DNA of 64,000 nt, taken from an uncultured beta proteobacterium. GTDB taxonomy: Bacteria > Pseudomonadota > Gammaproteobacteria > Burkholderiales > Burkholderiaceae_C. Positions 12,001 to 24,000 of this stretch are shown piece after piece. Within the stretch, counting starts at the first letter, position 1; each line of letters begins with the position of its first letter. The notes beneath the pieces are model-generated. The model was not told the origin of the DNA, did no database searches, and saw only the letters and a list, made by a program, of their open reading frames with translations. The DNA lies in contig CAIRBF010000226.1 of the NCBI GenBank assembly GCA_903876715.1, positions 1 to 64,000 of the forward strand, written 5' to 3'. The translations under genes were made by a program, and so were the position numbers.

Positions 12001-15000
12001 TCGACGCCGAAGGCGCCCGAGATCGACGCGGTCTGCGCACCGGCGCCGGCCTTGCCGATCGCCACGGCCAGCGGACCGATCGATGCGCCCAGCACCAGAT
12101 CGCTGGCCGAGAAGGCCGCATCAAGACTGAAATCGTTCAGCGCAAAGTCCGCCGTGACGCCATCGCTCCAGTCGACCGAGAACGCCAGGTCGACGTTGGC
12201 CGCGACCGCGACGCCGAGATCGAGAGCCGCGTCCAGGCTCAGCCCGATCGGCTCGAATCCGGCAGACAGGTCCAGAGGCACGTTGCGGCTGAAATTCAGT
12301 TGACCGTCGAAGCCGAGGCTGAACCCATCGCCGTCGAGGCTGAAGGTCAGGCCCTGGCCCTCCTGCCCCGCCAGCCAGTGCTCCTGCAGATAGGCCATGA
12401 GGCCGCGCAGCGTCGGCACGCCCCCGGCCATCGTCGGCGACGGGAGTTCTGGGAAGTCTTCAGGACTGAGGTAGGCCTGCACATAGTCGCCCAGGCGCAC
12501 GACAGCCGTGAGCCCGGTCAGCTCGCCCAGGCGCAAGTTGAGCATCGGCAGCGGTTCGGCCTGCTCCAGCGCCTCGCGCTGGGCACTCAGCGGCTGGGCC
12601 AACTCGATCAGCGTGTCGCGCAGCACGCCGCCGATCGAGACGTCGATGGCTGCGAAGTCCACGTCGATCTCGGTCGAGTCGACGCCATCGGCGAACTCGA
12701 TCGCGACGGTCTTGCCGCCGACGGTGACGCTTTCGTCCACGGGCGAGCCCGTGCGGTTCATCGCGATCGAGGCAGGGACGATCAGATTGATGTCGTCCAG
12801 CAACTCGGCTTGGGCCACACCCGAGGCCGCCACGGCCCAGCCGCCGTCCTCGAGGATCAGCAAGCCGATCTCGCCGTCGTAGATGCCGGCCGTACGGTCA
12901 CCGACCGTGAGCTCGGCCTTCAGGCCGCTGCCGCCGATCAGCATCTTGGTGTCGTCGAGCGTGACTTCGAAGCTGCCCTGGACGTCCACCACCTCGGCGA
13001 GCCCGAACTCCACGGCGCCCCCGAGCTTCAGATAGTCCTTCGCCTCCACCGGCAGTTCGACGCCCTTGGGCAGACGCTGCTGCGAGAGATCGAAATCGAT
13101 CACCCGGCCGCCGGCACCGGCATTGGTCTGCAGCGCCATGCTGCCGCTCAGCGTCAGCCCGTCGATACCCACCAGCTTGGCGGCACCGGAGGCGCTGAGG
13201 CCGTAATAGACATCGCCGTCCTCGGCGAGTGACTGGATCCGGAAGCCCTGGTTCGTCGAGGTCGCTGCGAACGCTCTGTCCAGCGTCAACGACAGACCAT
13301 CGGAAGACACCTCCTGGATCAGGAAACGCCCCTCCACACCGTCGGCCACCAGGACCTTGCCGACGAGATCGGTGGTGAACTGACCGGGGTAGGCACCATT
13401 GTCGATGGAGAGGACCTGGCTGCCCTGGGTGGTCTTGCCGGTCCCCCGGCCCAGCACCTCGATCGCCCTGCCCAGCACGAGATCGAGGCTCGCGTCCTCC
13501 ACCAGCACCGCGACATCGCCGAACCCGGCCCGCACGGTCACCCGGTCGGCCGTCAGCGTCGTCAGGTTCATGGGCACAACACTGCTGTCGTCGAGGACCA
13601 TGTCCTGGTCCTGCGCGGTGTTGATCGCCACCTCGCCCGAGACCTGGACCAGATCACCGATCTTGATCTCGACGCCCGCGCTCACCGCCAGGAAAGCGCC
13701 CCTCGAGGCCGCGAAGTCCAGCGTCTGCGTGCTGCCGCCCGGCAAGTCCAATTCGACCGGCGCTTTGCTCCAGTCCAGCACCGGGACGTTCGTCGTGCCC
13801 CCTGCCGAGCGGTTGAACTGCAATCCGAGCGAATTCGCCGAGATCGTCAACCCGTCCAGCGCGGGGATGCCGAGATCGGAAATGTCGAGGCCCACCTCGT
13901 CGGCGCTGGCCTTCAGTGCCGTCCAGCTGCGCGCGGACTGCACGCTGGCGGGCGACGCTTCCTTGTAGAGCGCAAATGCCAGGTCCAGGCCCTCGAGCCC
14001 GACCGAAACGCCGGCCTGCGAGCCGAGGGAAAGATCCAGGCTCGCGTTCAGATCGCTCGCCGCTGCGACCAGCGTGTCGACTTCGACCCGCTCGCTGCCG
14101 ACCTGGACCGTCTCACGTCCTTGCTCGAAGAGCACCGAGCCGTGGGCCGAGAAGACGTCGCCGATGCCCAACTCGAACGTGCCTGCAGCCTGCAGTCGCT
14201 GGCCCGAGAAGTTCAGCTCGGCCCAGCGACTCGAAGTCGGGCCGAAACGTTCGGGGGCCGATTTCCAGTCAAGCGTGGGCAGCGCGGTCGGGCTGGCCTG
14301 GGTCGCGAAAGCTCGGTTCAGCTCCAGCGTCACGTCGGTGGCGGAAGCCACCAGATCGAAGCGCTCCGTGCCGGCGAGCCCGACCTTGTCGGCCTGTCCG
14401 GCCGCGCTGAGCCAGGTGCGGCCATCGGCGGCGCTCGCCCACACCAGACCGAAGTCCAGGTCTTCCAGGTTCAGGCCCAGCGTATCGGCACTGCCACCAC
14501 CGATGCCGACAAAGGCGTCGACGCCCGCGCCCGAGACGCGCAGCACCTCGGCCGTGACCGTCTGGCTGTCGTCGAGCCGAAGGGTGCGTTCACTTGCAAG
14601 CTCGACCGCGACCGTGCCGCTGACCTGCACCAGTCCGCCGATCCCCAGCTCCACGTCGGCCGCCACGGCCAGCCGCGCGCCGCGGTCAGCGGAGAGGTCG
14701 ATCGTGACCGTGCCCGCCAGGCCTGCGGCCACCTCCATCGGATCGGCGGCGAAGTTCACCACCGAACCGTCGGCAGCGGCACGCAGGATTTCCACCTCGA
14801 TCTCACGCGCCTCGAGCTCGAGCCCGTCGATGCCCACCAGGCCCAGCTCGCCGACCGTGGCCTGCGCGCCGACCCACTGGCGTGAGCCGTCCGTCAGGAC
14901 TGCGAGCGCGAAGTCCATGTTGCCCAGGTTGAAGCCCATCGCATCGGGGTTGACCTGGTCGGCCAGGCCATCGCCGTCGAGATCGGGGCCGGAACGGTAG

Positions 15001-18000
15001 GGGCCGTTGATGCCGGCGAAGGCACTGAGCTCGATGCCGGACAGCGTCAATGCCTCGACCCGGATCGGCTGCTGCGCGCCGGCGAGCGTCACCTCGCGCG
15101 TGGATTTCTCCAGCCCGATGGTGCCCTGGACGTGCAGGTAGTCGGCCACGACGATCTCGAGTTCGCCGCCCACCCGCAGCAACTCGCCGCGCTGGCCGTC
15201 GGCAAGCAGCGACGTGCTGGAGCCCGACCCCGTGACCACGTCCATCGGCAGCGCGAGGAAGTCGACCACACGGCGTGAAGCGTCAGCGCTGGGCGCCAGG
15301 CCCGACACCAGGTTCACGTCGACCACGACGTCCCGCGCCGCCAGCGTCACGTCCTGGAAGCCTACCGCGCTGACTTCGGCCGCTTCGGCATGCAGTGCCG
15401 TCCAGCGGGCGTCGCCCAGCGTGGTCTGGATCGCGCCGTAGCCCGGCGCGTTGCGGTCGGGCGCCAGCAGCGCGAGTGCGAAGTCCACCCCGCCGAGCGA
15501 CAGGCCGACGGCCTGGTCGTTGACATCGTCAGGCAGACCGTCGTCGTTTGCATCGGCCGCGCTAAGGTAGGGACCGTTGATCCCGGCGAAGGCCCGCAGA
15601 TCGGAGCCGCCCACCGTCAGCGCATCGACCGTGACCTGGGTGCCGTCGGCGAGCACGACATCGCGCGTCGATTGCTCGAAGCCGAGCGAGCCCGCGACCT
15701 GGAAGAAACCGCCGACCGACAACTCGAAGTCGCCCGACACGCGGATGACCTCGCCGAGTTTGCCCGGCAGGTTCAGCGTGCGCAGGATGTCCTTCCCGGC
15801 CTGGTCGGTGCCGGCCAGGACTTCGACGCCACTCTTCTCGAGATCAACCACCAGACCACGCGTGTCGGCGCCCAGGGCCTCACCGCTGACCTGGTTGATG
15901 GCGACGCGCACGTCACTCGCCCGCACCGTCAGGGCGTCGACGCCGACGAAGGCGACCTCGCCTGCGCTGGCCTCGAGCGCCGTCCAGCGCAGCGGTTGCA
16001 GCGAATCGGCCGCGCTCGGGCGGGCGCTCATCAGCGCCAGGCCAAAGCTCACGTCGGACAGCGCGAAGCCCAGCGCATCCGGGTTCACGGTGTCGGGCAA
16101 GCCGTCCTGGTTGGAGTCAGCGCCCGAACGGTAGGGCCCGTTGACCCCGGCAAAGGCATCGAGCCCGCTGCCGCCGATGCCCAGGTAGTCGGTCTGCACC
16201 TTGCGCCCGTCGGCGAGGGTCACCTCCTGCGAGCGCTTCTCCAGGCCCAGCGAACCCTCGACGTGGAAGAAGTCGGCGACCGACAACTCGAAGTCGCCGG
16301 TGGCGCGCATCGACACGCCGAGATCGCCGTCGATCGACATCGTGCGGTGGCTGTCGCTGCCGGTGCTCACCTTCAGCGCTGTCGCACCGGTCGAGAAGTC
16401 GAGCACGAGCTTGTTCGGGTCGGCCGACTCCGCCACCCCCGCGACCATGTTCACCGCCACGTCGAGTCGGGTCGCGCTGGCCGTGATGCCGGGCACGCCG
16501 ACCAGCGCGAGTTCGTCAGCGTGCGCCTCCAGCGCCGTCCACTGCAGACCTTGCGCCGCCCCTTCCGTGGCCCGCGACCAAGCCAGCGTCAAGGCAAACT
16601 CCGCACCGGTCAAGCTCACGCCGAGCGCGTCGGGGTTGGTGCCGTCGGGGACACCGTCGCCGTTGGCGTCGGTCCGGTAGGGGCCGCCGACGCCGACGAA
16701 GGCGTCGAGCCCGGTGCCGCCGAAGGTCAGCACGTCGGCCGCGGCCTGGCTGCCGTCCGCCAAGGTCAGGTCCTGGCTCGACTTCTCGATTGCGATGTCG
16801 CCTTCCAGGTAGACAAAGCCGCCCACCTGCACGGTGAAGCCGCCCGCGGCGCGCACCACCTCGCCCAGCTTGCCGTCGACGGCGAGCTTCAGGCTGCGCC
16901 CGGTCCCGGTGACGACATCGAAGGACTGCTTCGCGAAGTCGATCACCCGGGTCCTGTCGCTGCTGTCGTCGATCTGGTTGATCGTCACCGACAGGTCGCG
17001 CGGCGCCAGGACGATGTCCTCGGGCAGGCCGGCCATCAGGTCGACTCGGCCGACGCTGGCCTGCAGCGCGGTCCAAGTCTGGCCGTCGAGCGTCGCGCCC
17101 TTGGCATCGACCTCGCCGGGCTTGGCGGTGACAAGCGCCAGGCCGAACTCGACATCACTCACGCCGAAGCCCCGCGCCTGCGGATTGACCGTCTTGCCAT
17201 CGGCGTTCAGATAGGGGCCGATGCCGACGAAACCGTCGATGCCCGTGCCACCGATGGTCAGCACCTCGGTGTCGACCTCGGAGCCATCGGCGAGCACCAC
17301 CGTCGCCGCCGAGCGCTCAAAGGCCACCGAGCCTTCGAGCCGCACGAAGTCGGCCAGAGCCAGCGTGACGTCGGCGCTGGCCCGGGTCAGGCGGCCCTGG
17401 CTGCCGTCGATGTCGAGGGCGAGCTTGGTCCCGGTACCGGTGACGACCTTGAACTCCCCGGCGGAGAAATCGATGACCTGGCGGTCGGCGTCGAAGCCCT
17501 CGGGCACGCCCGACACGCGGTTGATCGCCACGGCGACGTCGCTCGCGGTCAGCGTCAAGCTCTCGATGCCCACCACGGCCACCGTACCGGCCGTGGCCTG
17601 CAAGGCGGTCCAGCGGTAGCCGGCCTTGTCTTCCTGGGCCGCATCGGCCGAGAACAGGGCCAGCCCGAACTCGACATCGGACAGGCTCAGGCCGATGGCA
17701 CCCGGGTTGACCACCACGCCATTGCGCTCGTAAGGCCCGCCGACACCGGCGAAGGCGTCGAGCCCCGTGCCGCCGACGCTGAGCACGCGCGTGTCCACGG
17801 TGCTGCCGTCGGCCAGGGTCACCTGCGCGTCCGCGACCCGGAAGCCAAGCGAGCCGCTGACGCTGAAGTACTCGCCGACCTCGAGCTCGACATGCCCGGC
17901 GGCCACCACCTGGACGCCGTCCTTGCCGTCGAAGTCCAGCGCCTGCACGGCACTGCCGTCGGCGCTGAGGGCGACCGTGAACGGCTTGCCCTGAGCCTTC

Positions 18001-21000
18001 AAGCCCTTGAAGTCGATGACGCTGCCGTCGCTGCCGACATTGATGCCGACCGACAGGTCGTCGGCCGAGGCCTCGACGCCAAGCCCTGACATGCCGACCG
18101 GGCGCGCAGCGTCGGCCGTCGCCTCGAGGGCCAGCCAGGTGCGCGCCCCGTCGAGTTCCCGGAAGAAGCCCAGACCGACGTCGACGCCGCCCAGCGCGAA
18201 GCCGATCGCGTTCTTTGCCAGTTCGTCGGGCACGCCGTCGCCATCGGTGTCCGTGCCGATGATGTCGCGTTGATCGGTCAGCCCGGCGAAGGCGCCGAGC
18301 CCCTGCCCGCCCACGCGCCAGGCGATGGTGTCGACGAGGCTGCCATTGCCCAGGGTGACCTTCAGCGCTTCGTTCTCCAGCACCAGCGGGCCCGCGGCGT
18401 AGAAGAACTTCGCCGCCTGCAAGGAGACGTCGGCGACCCAGCGGCCGTAGCCGAAGTGCTGGGGATTGAGGAAGATGCCCAGCGTGTCGTTGCCCGAGGC
18501 CTGGGTGGCGATGATCCGCAGCTCGCTGACCGGCCGCTCGCGCACCTGCAGGGCCATGCGGTCCTGCTGCGCACTGTCGATGGTCTGCACATGGAGGTAG
18601 TCGTCGCCGCCGCCAAATCCGAAGAGGCCGCGGCCGCTGTCGAAGGCACCGCCGATCGACGCCGCGGCGATGAGCTCCATGGCCTGGCCACGCAGGGGCA
18701 CGTAGCCGTCGGCGAGGTCGGCTACCAGCACGCCATCGAGCTTCAGTGTGCCCGTCACGACCAGCCGGTCGTGCGAGCCGGTCAGGCGCCCGGTGTCGGC
18801 ATCCAGCTGCGCGGGCCGGTCACCGCCGACCTTGAAGCTGAACTCCTGACCTTCGGCCAGCGTCTGGTTGCCGACGATCGTCAGCAAGCCGAGCTCCGGC
18901 CCGAAGTCGAAGCCCTTGCGGGCGTCCAGACCCTCGGCCGCGACGATGCGGATCAGGCCGCTGCCGGCACGCAGCACGGCGTTGCCGTCGAGCACGACCT
19001 TGCCGGCCGCACCCAGTTCGATGCCGCCTGTGAGCGCGCTCGCTCCGGCCGAGTCGGCCGCGAAGGTCAGCGTGCTGCCGGTGGTCTGCAACTGGATCGG
19101 ACCGCCGTTCGCGCGCAGGCCCGTGCCGACCACCTCCAGGTCACCCGTCGCCGACAGCAGCATCCCGCCGCCGGCACCCGCCTCGATACGGTCCGTGCGG
19201 ATATCGACGGCCCGATCGGACGCACCGATGCCCGCTGCGATCTCGAGCCGCAGCTCGGCTGCGCCCAGATCCAGGTCGTCGGCCGACACCGCGTCGGCAT
19301 CGAGCAGCGCGCCGAAGCCCGTGCGGGCCACCATGGCGCCTTGGGCGGTGACCTTGGCGATCACCAGATCGGCCGCGGCCTCGAGTTGTGCCGTACCGAG
19401 CGACTGGACCGTCGAGCCCACCGATTGCAGCACCGAGCCGGCGCGCGCGGTCAAGGCCAGTGTCGCCGCCTCGACCTGTGCGGCAGCGGTCAGCGTCAGA
19501 TCGGACTGCGAGACCAGGGACAGGCTGCCGGCCGACTGCACCGGGCCGCTGACGGTCAGCGCACTGCTGCCGGTCACACTGACCTTGTCGGCGCCGGAAA
19601 GCGCGAGGACCGTGGTCGGGCCCGCCAGCGCGAGTGCGAGCTCGCCGCTGGCGGCCTGGGCGGACAGCGACGCGGCCTTGACCGTGAGGCTCTCGTCTGC
19701 CTTGCCGACACCGGCCCCGGCCGAGAGGTCGACCCGCGACCCTTCGACCTGCGGCAGGCCGTCCAGCGCCAGCGCACCGACGATGGCGCCCGTTGCGCCC
19801 AGGCTCACCGTGCCGCCAAGGCTGGCGATACGCGCCGCGAACAGGTCGCCCGACGCCGCCAGATGGATGTCGGATGCGCCTGCGTTGCCGGCTGGCAGGC
19901 CGGCGTTCGCCGTCACCGAGCCGCCCGCGGTCGTCGCCACCTTCAGCGCGGCGTTGGCGGCACCGACACCGGCACCGGCGTTGAGCACCAGTTGCGCTGC
20001 CGAGAGCAGACCACTGCCTACGAGGGAGCCTGAGGTCCGCAGTTCGATCAATCCGGACGCCGCGAGAGCGTTGCTGACCTGGACCCCGGCGCCGGTGAGC
20101 CGGACATCACCCAGGGCCCACGAGGCCGAGATCTCGCCGATCGTGATCGTGCCGGAAGCACGCAACCTGAGGTTACCGTCGAACGCGGCGATCCCTGACA
20201 GATAGGCATCGTCGATCGTGACGTTGCCACTGACCGACAGCACCGAGCGCCGCTCGGTCCTGGACGCGTTGGTCAGGCGCGCTCCGCCCACAAAGGCGGT
20301 CGCCACCAGCGCCAGGCTCACCTGGCTCAGGGGCTCGATGCTCTCCGCCGACAGGTCCATCTGGCCCTCGACGCTCTCGAGCGAGATCGACTGACCGGCC
20401 TTGGCGTTCACCTTGCGTACCACCAGGTCGCCGTCGTTGCGCAGCTTGACGCTGCCACCGGCGGCGGCAACGTCCATGACCGTGAGCGCCCGCAGGCGCC
20501 CGAACAGGTCGGCGGTCTGCGCCAGGTCGATGTCGCCGGCGCTGCTGCGGGCACTGACCTGGTCGGCCGAGATCGTCAGTGTGGTCGCCATCGAGGCGGC
20601 CACCAGGTCCAGCACTTGCGCGGTCAGCGCCGGGCCGGACGCCATCGGCGCCTGGAAGATCGCGTCGGCCGCCTGCAGCTTCAGCGTCCCGGCGGTGCCG
20701 GCGTCGAGCCGACCCCGCAACACGATATCGCCGCCCGTCCCGGCGACCAACGTGATGCCGCCACTGCCGCTGCGAACCGTCACGCCCCCGTCGAGTTCGG
20801 GCGCGCTCTGGACCGTGAGGTCTCCGGCCAAGGTGCGCACCGCAATGCCGCCGCTGCCGGAGGTCGTCAGACCGCTGATCGCACGGTCGGTCACGGTCGT
20901 GGCCACACCGCCGCCGAGTTGGCGCAGCAGCACGACGTCACCGACTGCGCCGATGGTCAGCGCGCCCTGGTTGAGCAGATGGACATGACCGCCGCTGCTG

Positions 21001-24000
21001 AAAGCCGCAACCCGGTCGACGTCGGTGACCAGGGGGCTCACAGCCGCGCCGATCGAGTCCCGGGCCTGCAGCCGCAATGACGCGGCCGACAGGTTGATCG
21101 TGGAGTCAGCGGTCGTGCCGCGCGCAATCGAACCGCCGTGCGCGACCAGGCTGATCACGCCCGCGGCGGCGTCGACCCGCGCAACGCTCAGGCCGGTGGA
21201 GGCGGCCAGACGCACTCCGCCGTCCTGACTCGCGATCGAGGTGCCGGACGCCATCGTCAGGCCACCGCCCAGTGCCTCGAGATCGACCGCTCCGCCCGCC
21301 GTGCCCAGGGCGGCGCTGGCCAGCAACTCCAGCGCGCCCGCCGATTGCAGCAGCAGGGTCCCGCTGACCCCGGAGGCCACCACGCCATCGACCGGCGCCG
21401 CAGCGTGACCCGCGGTCACGATGTCGGTCGAAACCCGCAGGTCACCCCCCGTCGTGACAACAGAAATTCCCCCTTCGGCGCTGCGCAAACCGCTGGCCGA
21501 CAGGGTCAGGGTGTCGAAGGCCCCGGTGGCGCGCGCATCCGCACGCGCGACCGTGGCCGAGGCTGCGTCGACCAGGAGCGTGGCGGCCGAGCGCAAGGCG
21601 ATGTCGCCCTGGGCCCGGGCCGCGACCCGGCCGACCTGGATGTCCAGCGGCGCACCATCGCGCCAGAGCGACCCGATCGAGCCGGTATCGGCCTCGAGCA
21701 CCAGCGTCGCACCCTGGACCTCGATAGCCGCTGCGGACGCCGCGACGATGTCGCCCGATGCGCTGCGGAGCGCCACGTCACCCGAGCCGGCGACGATGCG
21801 CCCAAGCACCAGGTCTTGCGCGGACGCGAGCCGGATCGATCCGCCGGCGTTTTCACGCGTGGTGATCAGCGCGCCAGGCAGTTGCTCGATGCCGCCCGAC
21901 AGCGCGGTCAGTTCGATGCTGCCTGCGGCGTTGTCGACCTTGCCTGACACGCGCTGCAGGATCCCTCCACCCGCCCGCACAGAGACCGTGGCCGCAGACG
22001 CGGTCACAGGTGCGGACAGCAGCAGACTGCCGGCGCTCGCAGCCGAGCCCGCGCCGATCGCGGCGCCGGCCTCCAGCAGCAGGGTGCGGGGCGCCGCCAG
22101 CGTGCCCTCGAGCACGACGGGCGCATCGACGCTCAGGTGCCCGCTCGTGCGGACCAGGATGGTGGCGTTGTCGCTCGCGCTCGACAGGCCCAGGCCGGCG
22201 ATCGACAGGTCGCCCAGGTTGTCGATGGCGATGACGTTGCGCAGCGCGGCCGGCCCTTCGGTGCGGACCTGCAAGCTCGCGACGCGGCTGTCGAGCGCTG
22301 AATCGTTGAATCCTCCGACCGAGCCGGTCGCACGGAGCACCAACGAGCGGGCCTCGAAGTTGGGCGCCTTGCCGTCCAGCAGGTCGCGCTTGTCGACGAT
22401 CGAGCCGGACAGGACATCACGGGTCCTGAGGGACAAGGTGTCGCCGGCCTGCAGCACGCCGACGCGCGCCTCGCCCTCGCGCAGGTCGAGCGACAGGTCA
22501 TCGCCTGCCGCCGCCTCGATGCGTCCGCCCGCACCGGTCAGGGCCAGGCGCAGCGCAGCGGCTTCGGAAAGCCCTGCCGAATCGCCGGCACGCAGCACGA
22601 TGTCCCGCGCCGACAGGTGCGTGGCCGAGGCGGCTTCGCCGAGGATGGAGCCGCTGGCCTGCAGCCGCAGGCGGTCTGCGGCCGAGACCGCGGTCACACG
22701 CACATCGCCCTCGGCTTCGACCACGAGGTCGCCCTGGCTGCGCAGGTCCACCAGGCCGGAGGCCCGGATGCGAACCTCGTCCCAGACCTGGATCTGCACC
22801 TGCTCGATCTCGAACTTGCTCGCCACCAGATCGCCCTGGTGCAGGTCGACGACCCCGTCTTCGGAGGCGGCAGCCAGATCCAGCACCCCAGTGGCGGGCT
22901 GGACCACCCGCTCCCACAGGAGCGTGTTGGCATAGGTGCTGGCACGGGCCAGGTCCACCGTCGCGTCGTTGCCCTTGTACTTGTAGACCGCATAGCGAAC
23001 GTCTCGGACATCCGAAGGCCGGGCCTGCGACAGCAGGGCCCGGTCGCTCGCGCTGAGCTGGTCGAACTGGCCCGGGTTCCTGATCGTCACCGGCTCGCTG
23101 GCGCGGCCGATGTCACTGCCTGCTCCGGCGGCCACCACGGTCACGGCGGCGCCCTGGACGTTGAGCCCGGACCTCGGCGACACCGGCGCCTCGCCAGGTA
23201 TCGGCGCATGCGGGTACAGGAAGGCCATCAGCGCCGGCGACAGCATGTGGCGGACCTGGTCGGCCGTGACCAGTCCCTGGTCCACCAGACGCTGCAGGCG
23301 CACATCCAGCTGGCCGCCGCTGTTGTCCAGGCGCAGCCCGGCGTAGTCGGCATTCACCACCGAGCCGTCGAGGGCGGTCAGGCTCACGTTGCCGTTCAGC
23401 GACACCACCGAGGCGGGGGATCCAGCCATCGCTTTGGGTGCGACGAGGCGCAAGTCGCCCTGGACCTCGAACGCCTCGATGTTGCCGGCCGCGCGCAGGG
23501 CCACGCCGACCGTGGAGTCGAAACTCACGTCGATGCTGCCCGCGCCGCCATCCATCTCGATGCGGCCGGCGTCGATCCAGGCCGTCCGGCCGAGGATGCC
23601 GTCGGGGGCGCTGACGATCAGCGACCCCGGGGTGACCACGTCGCCCAGCCTCAGGGTCCTGGGGCCCTCGCCTTTCAGCAAGGTGATGGTCACATCGCCC
23701 TTGCTGTAGACATTCACCGCGCCGGTGATGTCCTGCAGCTTGAGGTTCACCGCGCTGTCCGTGTCGATGGTCGGCGCGGCACCGGAGATCACCGCATCGG
23801 TGTTGATCTCCATCGCGGCCGAGCGCACCAGGACGGTCGAATCCGGGTCGCCGCCGAGCTTGACGCTGCCGGTCAGCACCAGCTTGCCCACGCTCTTGAT
23901 GTCGACCTCGGGCGCGTCAGGCCCTTCGATGAAGCCCACCTTGATCGGGTAGTCGGCCTTCAGCGCGTGGGTGTAGTAGTCCTTCAAGCCGGTGACGGTC

